From Actinotignum schaalii FB123-CNA-2 (GTDB lineage: Bacteria; Actinomycetota; Actinomycetes; Actinomycetales; Actinomycetaceae), in contig NZ_KE150263.1 of assembly GCF_000411135.1 (NCBI RefSeq), forward strand, positions 496,594-560,593: a stretch of 64,000 nucleotides of DNA. Direction: 5' to 3'. The number at the start of each line of letters is the position of its first letter. Position 1 is the stretch's first letter. A model generated the notes under the pieces. It worked only from the letters and a program-made list of their open reading frames with translations, searched no databases and was not told where the DNA came from. Shown piece by piece: positions 1 through 6,567 of the stretch. Position numbers and translations under genes: made by a program.

Positions 1-221
1 CCGCCCCCAATCATGAGGAGCGGGGTGCCGGCCGCGTCCGCGCGACGCACGGTATCCACCACTTCGGTTTCGGTGGTGGCTTCCACGAGTTCGGTGAAAG
101 TACCACCCACGCCGATGGTGGTGAGTTCGGCGAGGGTGCTTGCACCGCTGCGAGCCCGGGTGGAGAGGACCGGCGCGCTCACGTGATGCGGTTCGGGAGG
201 TTCGGGAAGAATACAGCTCAT
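1..221 (-). CDS. murB: UDP-N-acetylmuramate dehydrogenase MurB, N-terminal fragment
   Basis: The window edge cuts this gene, leaving about 73 N-terminal residues. The reading frame from an ATG at 221-219 contains LAELTTIGVGG followed by ADAAGTPLLMIGGG, which is the start of the FAD-binding fold of MurB: the TT-x-GVGG motif and the G-x-P-x-L-x-x-GGG dinucleotide-binding turn. MurB reduces UDP-GlcNAc-enolpyruvate to UDP-MurNAc in peptidoglycan precursor synthesis in the cytoplasm. Its position beside rpmG and the tRNA-Met/Thr/Tyr block is a common actinobacterial order, which supports the call. No strong Shine-Dalgarno is visible upstream, so the exact start is not certain. Confidence 0.85.
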   Translation of the reverse strand, partial: MSCILPEPPEPHHVSAPVLSTRARSGASTLAELTTIGVGGTFTELVEATTETEVVDTVRRADAAGTPLLMIGG

Positions 222-300
222 TGTTCTAGCCTACGGCTTTAGCGACGACGGCGCATGCGGTGCGCGCGTTGATGGAACGACGGCGCGACCGGGGCCGCCA

Positions 301-335
301 GAAAAGCAAAAAGGGAAGCCAGTCAGGCTTCCCTT
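301..335 (-). terminator. Rho-independent terminator after rpmG
   Basis: Perfect 10-bp stem (311-320 with 326-335) around a 5-nt loop. Read on the minus strand it is AAGGGAAGCC-TGACT-GGCTTCCCTT followed by TTTGCTTTTC. It lies 57 nt past the rpmG stop and would end the tRNA-rpmG transcript before murB. Confidence 0.85.
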
Positions 336-391
336 GAGCTATGCACCCCAACCGGGCTAAACCCGGTGAGATACCACCACGCTACCGCGCT

Positions 392-562
392 TTAGCGGGT
401 TTCGCGATGGTTCGTGGAGGCGTTGCACCGCGAGCAGTACTTCTTCAGCTGCAGACGATCCGGATCGTTGCGGCGGTTCTTCTTCGTGATGTAATTGCGT
501 TCCTTGCACACCTCGCAGGCGAGGGTGATCTTGGGACGCACGTCAGCAGACTTGCTAGCCAT
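392..562 (-). CDS. rpmG: 50S ribosomal protein L33
   Basis: A 56-residue basic protein starting [20 protein letters not shown] and ending with HRETR. It carries the two CxxC pairs of the zinc-binding form of L33 (CEVC near residue 17 and CSRC near residue 43), plus the typical [15 protein letters not shown] segment. L33 is a small component of the large ribosomal subunit near the E site. The ATG at 562 is preceded by a strong GAGGAG Shine-Dalgarno. It lies directly downstream of tRNA-Met on the same strand and probably shares its promoter; a strong terminator follows. The Cys-containing version is the zinc-dependent (C+) paralogue, so a Cys-free copy regulated by zinc could exist elsewhere in the genome (inference). 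Confidence 0.95.
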   Translation of the reverse strand: MASKSADVRPKITLACEVCKERNYITKKNRRNDPDRLQLKKYCSRCNASTNHRETR

Positions 563-601
563 TCCTTTTTCTCCTCAAGGTTGTGCCCTACTGGTAGTCA
601 G

Positions 602-675
602 TAGCGGGGGCGGGGATTGAACCCGCGACCTCACGATTATGAGTCGTGCGCTCTGACCATCTGAGCTACCCCGCC
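602..675 (-). tRNA. tRNA-Met (CAT)
   Basis: 74-nt cloverleaf on the minus strand. The 5' acceptor strand GGCGGGG pairs with CCCCGCT (first pair G-U), with discriminator A, D-loop GCTCAGATGGTCAGAGC, anticodon loop CTCATAA and T-arm GCGGGTTCAATCCCCGC. CCA is not encoded. The anticodon CAT could also belong to tRNA-Ile2, but the gene order and overall sequence favour elongator Met. Confidence 0.9.
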
Positions 676-702
676 TCATGTCACCGCATGAGGCGGCAAC
701 GG

Positions 703-775
703 AGCCCCGAAAGAGAATCGAACTCTTGACCTTCTCCTTACCATGGAGACGCTCTGCCGACTGAGCTATCGGGGC
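703..775 (-). tRNA. tRNA-Thr (GGT)
   Basis: 73-nt cloverleaf. The acceptor GCCCCGA pairs with TCGGGGC and the discriminator is T. The D-arm is GCTCAGTCGGCAGAGC. The anticodon stem TCTCC/GGAGA frames the loop ATGGTAA, giving anticodon GGT. CCA is not encoded. It sits between tRNA-Tyr and tRNA-Met and is probably co-transcribed with them. Confidence 0.95.
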
Positions 776-872
776 GATGCCGATTTCGCAACGAGTACCA
801 AGTTTACTCGATTCACGCTGAAAAACCAAGCGTAAGAGAAATGTGAAACAGATCAACCATTTCGACATTTCG

Positions 873-954
873 TGGCGGGTGTAGGATTCGAACCTACGAA
901 GCGTAACGCATCTGATTTACAGTCAGGTCCCTTTGGCCGCTCGGGAAACCCGCC
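873..954 (-). tRNA. tRNA-Tyr (GTA)
   Basis: 82-nt class II tRNA with a long variable arm. The acceptor GGCGGGT pairs with ACCCGCC and the discriminator is A. The D-arm is CCCGAGCGGCCAAAGGGA, the anticodon arm CTGACTGTAAATCAG gives GTA, and the T-arm is GTAGGTTCGAATCCTAC. It is the promoter-proximal gene of the tRNA-Tyr/Thr/Met-rpmG unit. Confidence 0.95.
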
Positions 955-1031
955 AATATGACTTCCGAAGAAGTATTTTTCACCCCGCGGAAGAAAGGCT
1001 GAGTCACCGCCCTTCCGTAAGGCACCAGATG

Positions 1032-1061
1032 AGATTACCCAGGGAGGAAAGTTACTGTCAA
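1032..1061 (-). promoter_or_regulatory. Promoter of the tRNA-Tyr/Thr/Met-rpmG unit
   Basis: Minus-strand TTGACA (1061-1056), an 18-nt spacer and TAATCT (1037-1032), about 78 nt upstream of mature tRNA-Tyr. The consensus -35 and near-consensus -10 are what a strong housekeeping sigma promoter for tRNA genes would show. Confidence 0.7.
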
Positions 1062-1123
1062 CTTTTGAGACGGGAACGTGGCCACCACCACTCCTTAGAC
1101 TGCCGGCAGGCTCGTGGACCGCT

Positions 1124-1141
1124 AGCTGCGCCGTCGTACCG
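1124..1141 (+). repeat. Dispersed motif copy (divergent)
   Basis: AGCTGCGCCGTCGTACCG, differing at two positions from the element found exactly at 6381-6400 and 11851-11870. It lies just past the lplA stop codon. See the finding on the dispersed motif. Confidence 0.5.
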
Positions 1142-1180
1142 CACCCTCAATAGCGCGAACAGACGAGCCGCAACCGGGCT

Positions 1181-2230
1181 TTAGGGCAGGCGGTGAATCC
1201 ATTCGGGCGTTGAGAATTTCGCCTCGTAACGTTCCTTGGCCACGCGCAGGTCTTCCGCGGTGATCTCACCCCGGCTCGCTCCGTACTTCTGGGTGAAAAC
1301 GTCCTTGAATACCTCGATAATGGCGTCGCGCGCCATCCCGGTCTGGCTCTTCATGGGATCCACGCGTTTGTTCGCGGAGCGGTGCCCACGATTCTTCTTG
1401 CCCGCGCTGCCCATATTGAGCACGTCCATCATCTTGTCCGCGTCGATGTCATACGCGAGGGTGACATGGTGCACCATATAGCCGGTAGCGAAGTGTTTCT
1501 GGGCTGCTCCGCCGATTTTGCCACGGTCGGAAGCGATGTCGTTGAGAGGCACGTAGTGGGCTTTCACCCCCACCCGCGCGAGGGCCTCGATGACCCAGGC
1601 ATCCAGGAACGGATAGGACTCCAGGAAAGACATCCCATCCACGAGCGCGGTTGGTACCACCAGCGAATACGTGATGCAATTACCCGGCTCCATGAACATG
1701 GTGCCCCCGCCGGTAATGCGCCGCCCGACCGTGATGCCGTGGCGGTCCACCCCGTCCTGGTTGATCTCATTGGAATAGGACTGGTAGGAACCCATAACCA
1801 CGAGGGGGCGGTCCCATTCCCAGATGCGCAAGAAGGGCTTGTGTTCCCCGCGGGCCACCGCTTCGGGGAGGGTTTCATCCATGGTCATATTGAGAACGGG
1901 GTGGATAACCGGGGTGTGGAGAATCTCAAAATCGATATCTTCCCAGGCCAGGGCGTGGCCTACGGCGCGGCGTACCGCCACCGCAACCCCGCGTGGGCTC
2001 AGCCCGAAGAGATTATCGGTGGGGAGCACCGCCGCCTCGACCGCCTGGGCAATATCCTCCGCGGAGGCATCGGCCTCCAGCCCTTCAATCGCTTCGGTGA
2101 TGCGCCACAACGCGCTATCCGGTTCGATGAAGAAATCGCCGGAGAGGCGAACATTCGCGAGTTTGTTATCGACCACATCGAGGTCAACAATCGCCATTTT
2201 CTGGCCGAGTTCCTTGTATTCGCCGTGCAT
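1181..2230 (-). CDS. lplA: Lipoate-protein ligase A family protein
   Basis: A 349-residue cytoplasmic enzyme expected to attach lipoate (or octanoate) to lipoyl domains of 2-oxoacid dehydrogenases or GcvH. About 110 N-terminal residues beginning MHGEYKELGQK resemble the LplA accessory (C-terminal-type) domain, here placed in front. The BPL/LplA catalytic fold follows, with RRITGGGTMFMEPGNCITYS near residues 170-190 (lipoate/lipoyl-AMP-binding RRxTGGG and GN) and KIGGAAQKH near 245 (the catalytic-lysine region). I chose the ATG at 2230 because AGAAAGAAGAA lies upstream and because MHGEYK is the usual beginning; a GTG 21 nt upstream also fits the frame. It is followed downstream by a copy of a dispersed motif. 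Confidence 0.85.
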   Translation of the reverse strand: MHGEYKELGQKMAIVDLDVVDNKLANVRLSGDFFIEPDSALWRITEAIEGLEADASAEDIAQAVEAAVLPTDNLFGLSPRGVAVAVRRAVGHALAWEDIDFEILHTPVIHPVLNMTMDETLPEAVARGEHKPFLRIWEWDRPLVVMGSYQSYSNEINQDGVDRHGITVGRRITGGGTMFMEPGNCITYSLVVPTALVDGMSFLESYPFLDAWVIEALARVGVKAHYVPLNDIASDRGKIGGAAQKHFATGYMVHHVTLAYDIDADKMMDVLNMGSAGKKNRGHRSANKRVDPMKSQTGMARDAIIEVFKDVFTQKYGASRGEITAEDLRVAKERYEAKFSTPEWIHRLP

Positions 2231-2275
2231 AAGCGTTCTTCTTTCTGTCACGGATGGTGAGGGATAAGTGGATGG

Positions 2276-3697
2276 TTAGAGGAGCGCGCCGTCGTGCGAC
2301 TCCCCACGCGAAATCGCGGTCATTGTGTCACGATTGACCACCTTGACCCGGGCACGCCCCTGCTGGGCCCCGAAGTTTTCCTCGAAAGCTTCCAGGAGCT
2401 CCCACCCTTCCCACGTGGTCCATTTCACACCACGTTCGGTCAGGAGGTCGAGGAGCCCGCGCCCACCCGAGCCATCCCCGGTGGCACGCGCGATTCCGGC
2501 TTGAGCGTCGGCAACGAGGTGGCGAATGGTTTGGCGCGCATCGGATTTGGTGGAGCCGATCAGGCCAACGGGACCGCGTTTGATCCACCCGGTCACGTAG
2601 TAGCCGGGGATAGTCTCCCCTGTGTCGGTGACGATGCGACCTTCCACATTCGGGATAACCCGATGGATAGGATCCCAAGGCAGGCCGTCCAATGGCTCGG
2701 AAGCGTAACCGATGGCGCTGTAGACCGCTTCCACCGGGTAATCCACGGTTTCGCCGGTGCCGGTCACGGTACCGTCCCCCTGAAGCTGGGTGCGTTCCAT
2801 ACGGATCCCGGTCACGTGGTCCGTGCCAAGGATTTCTACCGGGGCCTGCATGAGATGGATGTGGATTCGGCGCGGGGCGGTCATCTCATCCGGATCGTTG
2901 AAGACCCAATCCGTGAGAAGATCCACCACCTGACGGGTCATCTTCGAGGAATCAAGAGCCTCTTGGGAGCCGGCATCGTATTGGAAATCTTCGGGGTACA
3001 CCTGGATATCCACCCCGGCCACTTCGCTCAATTCGCGCAGCTCAAGCGGGGTGAACTTCACCTGGGCCGGGCCGCGCCGCCCAAAGATATGCACGTGTTC
3101 AACGGGGTTGGAGCGCAGCCCGCGCTCCACATTCTCGGGAATATCGGTGTGGGCACGCAGGTCATCCGCGGAACGAACGAGGATGCGGGAGATATCGAGG
3201 GCCACATTCCCCACTCCGATCACCGCGACATTGCGGGCATTGAGGGGCCAGGCGCGCGGTACATCGGGATGGCCGTCGTACCAGGAAACGAAATCCGCAG
3301 CCCCGTATACTTCCGGAAGATCAGCGCCCGGGACTTCCAGCGGTACGGATTGATCGGCACCGGTGGCGACGACGACGGCATCGTAAAACTCGTGAATTTC
3401 GGACATGTGGACGTCTTCCCCGATTTTCACATTCCCGAGGAAGCGAATATCGCCCCGTTTGAGAATGGCATGGAGGGCTTTGATAATCGAGCCGATGCGC
3501 GGGTGGTCAGGCGCAACCCCGTAGCGGACCAAGCCGTAGGGGGTGGGCAGCTTATCGAAAAGGTCAATGCTGACCGGGATATCGGATTTGCTGAGGATAT
3601 CCGAGGCGTAAATCCCGGCCGGTCCCGCGCCGATGACCGCTACCCGATAGGGGCGTTCCTGTGCGGCGTGCTCCGGGGCGGGGGATGCATGTGTCAC
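2276..3697 (-). CDS. fprA: Ferredoxin/adrenodoxin-type NADP+ reductase
   Basis: A 473-residue flavoprotein of the adrenodoxin reductase/FprA family. It should move electrons between NADPH and a ferredoxin in the cytoplasm. The N-terminal FAD-binding motif is VIGAGPAGIYASD (about residues 21-33), followed by YGLVRYGVAPDHP, which is diagnostic for this family. A second nucleotide-binding turn, VIGVGNVALDISRIL, binds NADP; GWIKRGPVGLIGSTKSDA near residue 370 is the conserved FAD/NADP-contacting tail. The start is GTG at 3697, preceded by AGAAGGAG at good spacing; the frame is open a further 70 codons upstream but that part has no family resemblance. It ends 45 nt upstream of the lplA start and could be co-transcribed with it. 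Confidence 0.9.
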   Translation of the reverse strand: MTHASPAPEHAAQERPYRVAVIGAGPAGIYASDILSKSDIPVSIDLFDKLPTPYGLVRYGVAPDHPRIGSIIKALHAILKRGDIRFLGNVKIGEDVHMSEIHEFYDAVVVATGADQSVPLEVPGADLPEVYGAADFVSWYDGHPDVPRAWPLNARNVAVIGVGNVALDISRILVRSADDLRAHTDIPENVERGLRSNPVEHVHIFGRRGPAQVKFTPLELRELSEVAGVDIQVYPEDFQYDAGSQEALDSSKMTRQVVDLLTDWVFNDPDEMTAPRRIHIHLMQAPVEILGTDHVTGIRMERTQLQGDGTVTGTGETVDYPVEAVYSAIGYASEPLDGLPWDPIHRVIPNVEGRIVTDTGETIPGYYVTGWIKRGPVGLIGSTKSDARQTIRHLVADAQAGIARATGDGSGGRGLLDLLTERGVKWTTWEGWELLEAFEENFGAQQGRARVKVVNRDTMTAISRGESHDGALL

Positions 3698-3788
3698 GGC
3701 TAACTCTCCTTCTGCGTTCACCTCCCCTATCTTAGCGAGCCGTGCGCACGGCGGGCAGGGCAGTACCGGAGAACATCTGGCCTTACAG

Positions 3789-3840
3789 AGTGGTACTGCA
3801 CGACAGGAAACCGGGCGGTAACTGTAGCTCCAGTACCACT
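3789..3840. repeat. 10-bp perfect inverted repeat
   Basis: AGTGGTACTG (3789-3798) and its exact complement CAGTACCACT (3831-3840) with 32 nt between. The right arm continues into TTGTTATCCGG, which resembles units of the downstream repeat family at 4284 and 4396. Confidence 0.6.
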
Positions 3841-3881
3841 TTGTTATCCGGCCCGATGAATAGGCGGTCAGTTCTGCCGAG

Positions 3882-3971
3882 GCGCTCAAAAAGCAACACC
3901 TCGACATCGCGGCTCCTAAAAAGCAACCTCAGGACAGCGGGCCCCACACGACGCAACCTGACGACATCAAA
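3882..3971. repeat. Three degenerate 30-nt tandem units
   Basis: The core GCAAC recurs at 3893, 3923 and 3953, exactly 30 nt apart. Units one and two share AAAAAGCAAC, and all three carry a following GACA or GACATC. The unit body is otherwise diverged, so this is not a CRISPR repeat. Confidence 0.65.
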
Positions 3972-4094
3972 ACAATTTCTTAATGTAGTTGCCGTTGCGC
4001 TTTGATCTCCGGCAGCAGCGGTAACCGGTCCGAGCGAATCTCACCGGCTTCACAAACCCCAATAATCACACGAGCATCTGCCGGGGTACTGTAT

Positions 4095-4148
4095 GTTTTC
4101 CGAGCTGTAGTGCAGATGTCGTACACGCGAAGTACACCTCGGAAAAAC
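4095..4148. repeat. Imperfect 15-bp inverted repeat
   Basis: GTTTTCCGAGCTGTA (4095-4109) faces TACACCTCGGAAAAAC (4133-4148). The arms pair over 14 of 15 positions with one extra A, around a 23-nt loop. The DNA could form a sizeable hairpin on either strand. Confidence 0.65.
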
Positions 4149-4420
4149 ACCCCATCTCCCGCCGGGCAAGGTAGGTAGAGTGAGTCATTCTCAAGCGTCA
4201 AGGCAGCCAAATGTGCATTTCGGACTGTTAGGGGCACATAATGTACGCCACGGACATTAAACCGCAGAAAAACTGTCACCCAGGTACATTTTGTTAGCAG
4301 GCACGGTCTCTCTGCCCCGAAGTGCGCGTTTCGAACCGTGGCCTCCGTCAAGTGCGCATTAGAGACACGAATTCGACCCAGAACGGTGCTCTTGCGCGCA
4401 CTTTGTTTTCGGAGGCAGCT
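4130..4420. repeat. Array of degenerate GTRCRY-type units
   Basis: Units beginning with an (A)AGTRCRY core lie near 4132, 4212, 4242, 4284, 4322, 4352 and 4396. Spacing is 30 nt in two places and 38-80 nt elsewhere. Examples are GTGCATTTCGGACTG, GTGCGCGTTTCGAACCG and GTGCGCATTAGAGACACG; a subset ends in TTTGTTWKC. Confidence 0.55.
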
Positions 4421-4450
4421 GCGCATGGTCAGTTACGATCCGGGAAATAA

Positions 4451-4504
4451 GGCGAGGGAGCGGGCATAGGGCGAGGGACCGGGCATGGTGCTCGGTCCCT
4501 CGCC
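4451..4504. terminator. Hairpin downstream of hpf, preceded by a partial duplication
   Basis: Perfect 12-bp stem GGCGAGGGACCG (4470-4481) with CGGTCCCTCGCC (4493-4504) and an 11-nt loop. The left arm is a near duplicate of 4451-4468 (GGCGAGGGAGCGGGCAT), about 19 nt away. There is no U-tract directly after the stem on the minus strand, so termination is likely but not certain. Confidence 0.55.
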
Positions 4505-4601
4505 TTGGTGTGTATTCGTGGCTTTGGCCCGTTTGATAGTCCACTACTATCCCACTACTCAGTACGGGAGGCGCGGCACGGGCCACACCGGGGTGCAGGA
4601 T

Positions 4602-5255
4602 TTACTGCACCGTGGTGTCGAGACGAATAATCCCGTAGGTCCAGCCGTGGCGCAGGTAGACCGCGCACGGTTGCTTCGTTTCTTCGTCGATGAAGAGGTA
4701 GAAGGGGTGGCCCACCATTTCCATTTCGTAGAGAGCTTGGTCCACGGACATGGGATTGGCTTCGTAGAGCTTATCGCGCACCACAACCGGGGAATCCCCC
4801 AGCTGGGTTTCTACCGCTTCCCCGGTAGTTTCGGGGCGGGTGGGATGCGCTGCTTCCACTTCTACTTCGGGCATTGACTCCGCCTGGGCTTCTGCCGCAA
4901 GCTCCTCCGCGGTGAGCGTGAGCGGTTCTCCTACCTTCTCAACCACGCGCCGATGGGACTTGCGGCGATCACGCGAGCGGCGCAGCCGCTCAAAAAGCTT
5001 TCCGGATGCTAGATCGAGGGCGCTGTACTGATCAGCAGCTGAGGCCTCAGCCCGAATAACCGGGCCCTTATCAATAACCGTGATTTCGATAACTTTCGAG
5101 TTATCCGCTTGGGCGGGGTTCTTTTCCTTTGACACCTCTACCTCAACGCGCTGAGCGCGCGGAGCGAACTGTTCCACCTTCGCAATTTTTTCTTCGATGT
5201 GATTGCGGAAACGGTCCGAAACTTCAGTGTTCCTACCCTTGACGATAATCTCCAC
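4602..5255 (-). CDS. hpf: Ribosome hibernation promoting factor, long form
   Basis: A 217-residue protein that binds the decoding region of idle ribosomes and, in its long form, brings two 70S particles together as 100S dimers. The N-terminal S30AE domain (residues 1-95) starts VEIIVKGRNTEVSDRFRNHI. An acidic linker follows, then a C-terminal dimerisation domain (about 155-217) with VDQALYEMEMVGHPFYLFID and GWTYGIIRL. The GTG at 5255 is preceded by AAGGAGG six bases away, so I prefer it to the longer open frame. It lies downstream of comF on the same strand; hpf next to the mtrAB-lpqB-comF cluster is a conserved actinobacterial arrangement. A hairpin follows. Confidence 0.93.
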   Translation of the reverse strand: MEIIVKGRNTEVSDRFRNHIEEKIAKVEQFAPRAQRVEVEVSKEKNPAQADNSKVIEITVIDKGPVIRAEASAADQYSALDLASGKLFERLRRSRDRRKSHRRVVEKVGEPLTLTAEELAAEAQAESMPEVEVEAAHPTRPETTGEAVETQLGDSPVVVRDKLYEANPMSVDQALYEMEMVGHPFYLFIDEETKQPCAVYLRHGWTYGIIRLDTTVQ

Positions 5256-5442
5256 GGTGTCCTCCTTGGGATGTAGTGGCGGGCGCGCGGCCCGCTGAAA
5301 AAAATGCCCGCTTCTCACGCGGATAAGAGAGGCACCACCCCCTATCCTGGGTCACCCGGCACGCGGCTGGTACAACGTTCACCATTGCTCGTTTTACCAG
5401 CTAGCACTACCGGCACCGTTATTTCTTGGCATTAAGTGTAGT

Positions 5443-6408
5443 TCAGTTCACAACATTCGGAAAGGGTTGGAGCAGCGATAACGCTGTGTGCGAGTTCGCT
5501 GGACGCGGATCCGGAGCCAGGGCTAGGACCAAGGCCGCGACCACCTTCCCACCCGCCTGCCCGATGGCGCGGGCACAACCAGCCAGCGTAGAACCGGTGG
5601 TCAGGACATCATCGATGAGGAGAACCCGCCTGGGAATGGTGATACCAGGACGTATCCGGATTCCACGGCCTTTAGCGGCACGTTCACGCTGCCCGGCAAG
5701 GTGGCGTTTTCCAGCCCGGGCACGTTTTTCTTCCGCCACGTATATCACTCGCGCCAGGAGCTGCGCCGGTAGCGTGCCGAGCAGCCCACCGCCCCGATTT
5801 TCTCCGCTGAGAAGGACGGGCGCGGCGTGGGCATCTACACCCCCGGCACCTAGCCCCCGCGCCGCGGCCTGCGCCAGGTGCCCGGCGATGAAACGCCCGG
5901 CCCGGTGGCGCGCCGCTCCCGAGGGCGCGGGAATAACACTGAGCGCCGTGCCTTCCCAGAGCGGGGCGAGCTGCCGGCAGCGCTGCGCAAAAAGAGTGGC
6001 GAAGCGTGCGGTGAGTGCGGCGTCGTTCCCATGTTTCCAGGTGAGGAGTGCTTGCCGGCGCACTCCGACGTATTCCCCCAGGGCGAAAACCGGGAAGAGG
6101 GCTTCTTCACGACCATCGGGGAGGATCTGCATGAGGGCCGGGGCGCGGCCTTCCCCACCGCGCCACCTGCCGGCTACCTCCCGGGTGCAGGCCGGGCACA
6201 GGGTGGCATCCCAGGCCCCGCATCCGGCACACCAGCGCGGAAAGATGAGGTCACCCAGGGCACCGGCCCAGGAGCGCAACGCACCGGCACCGGCTCCGCC
6301 ACCGCGGGCAAACAAGCCGCCACCGGTGTGAGCTGCGCCTAGAGAAGCGCCTCCGTGATGGGCGGAGAGGACGCGCGGGGGCAGCTGCGGCGTCGTACCA
6401 ACAAACAT
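5443..6408 (-). CDS. ComF family phosphoribosyltransferase-like protein
   Basis: About 321 residues. The N-terminal treble-clef zinc finger is CAGCGAWDATLCPAC (about residues 58-72 of this start), and the C-terminal type I phosphoribosyltransferase fold has the PRPP-binding loop VLLIDDVLTTGSTLAGCARA near residue 275. ComF proteins are linked to DNA uptake in competent bacteria, but their reaction is unknown, and in actinobacteria they are widely kept without a proven competence role. The start is uncertain: the ATG at 6408 has no good Shine-Dalgarno, a TTG at 6453 extends the frame, and the conserved part begins about 50 residues in. The DNA just after the chosen start is a copy of a dispersed motif (6381-6400). 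It sits between lpqB and hpf. Confidence 0.8.
   Translation of the reverse strand: MFVGTTPQLPPRVLSAHHGGASLGAAHTGGGLFARGGGAGAGALRSWAGALGDLIFPRWCAGCGAWDATLCPACTREVAGRWRGGEGRAPALMQILPDGREEALFPVFALGEYVGVRRQALLTWKHGNDAALTARFATLFAQRCRQLAPLWEGTALSVIPAPSGAARHRAGRFIAGHLAQAAARGLGAGGVDAHAAPVLLSGENRGGGLLGTLPAQLLARVIYVAEEKRARAGKRHLAGQRERAAKGRGIRIRPGITIPRRVLLIDDVLTTGSTLAGCARAIGQAGGKVVAALVLALAPDPRPANSHTALSLLQPFPNVVN
6381..6400 (+). repeat. Dispersed 20-nt motif, exact copy 1
   Basis: GCAGCTGCGGCGTCGTACCA, identical to the complement of 11851-11870. It falls in the poorly conserved first codons assigned to comF, or in its leader if translation starts later. Confidence 0.75.
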
Positions 6409-6459
6409 GGTTTCAGCGTGCCGCACCTTTCCCGGGAACGCATCCACTCGCAAGCAGCC

Positions 6460-6496
6460 TGTGGATAAGCACGGCGTTTGGGAAACTTGTGGACAG
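6460..6496. promoter_or_regulatory. Two DnaA-box-like sites
   Basis: TGTGGATAA (6460-6468) is a perfect complement of the TTATCCACA DnaA box. TGTGGACAG (6488-6496), 28 bp away in the same orientation, differs at one base from TGTGGACAA. They lie in the lpqB-comF gap. Confidence 0.45.
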
Positions 6497-6513
6497 CTCC
6501 CCGAACGGCGCAG

Positions 6514-6567
6514 CTACCCCGGCTACCCCGGCTACCCCGGCTACCCCGGCTACCCCGGCTACCCCGG
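6514..6567. repeat. Six tandem copies of a 9-bp unit over the lpqB stop
   Basis: CTACCCCGG repeated at 6514, 6523, 6532, 6541, 6550 and 6559 without a mismatch. On the minus strand each unit reads CCGGGGTAG, so the lpqB stop codon (6559-6561) is the first of six in-frame TAG codons. Because the unit is three codons long, copy-number change would not alter the frame. Confidence 0.95.

Larger units (their letters stand above)
3698..4601. other. Long intergenic region with degenerate repeats
   Basis: About 900 bp without a convincing gene. Open frames exist (for example minus 3980-4426, 148 codons), but they only translate the repeats (recurrent VRNAHL-like decapeptides) and lack ribosome-binding sites. 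The stretch holds a 10-bp inverted repeat (3789-3840), three 30-nt units (3882-3971), an imperfect long inverted repeat (4095-4148), a set of GYRC-type units (about 4130-4420) and a hairpin (4470-4504). Base composition is slightly more AT-rich than its neighbours. Confidence 0.7.

Noticed and set aside
1382-2260. 292-codon open frame opposite lplA
   Set aside because: Shadow frame; the minus-strand product has complete LplA motifs.
2294-3703. 469-codon open frame on the plus strand opposite fprA
   Set aside because: Antisense shadow of a well-conserved gene in high-GC DNA; lacks a start signal and family features.
3882-4420. CRISPR array because of the 30-nt period
   Set aside because: The units are diverged along their whole length, there are no conserved repeats with unique spacers, and no cas genes are near.
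3980-4426. 148-codon open frame on the minus strand
   Set aside because: It only translates the degenerate repeat units, has no ribosome-binding site, and shows no domain-like composition; treated as non-coding repeat DNA.
6460-6496. Replication origin
   Set aside because: Only two DnaA-like boxes, no AT-rich unwinding element, and no dnaA, dnaN or parAB nearby.
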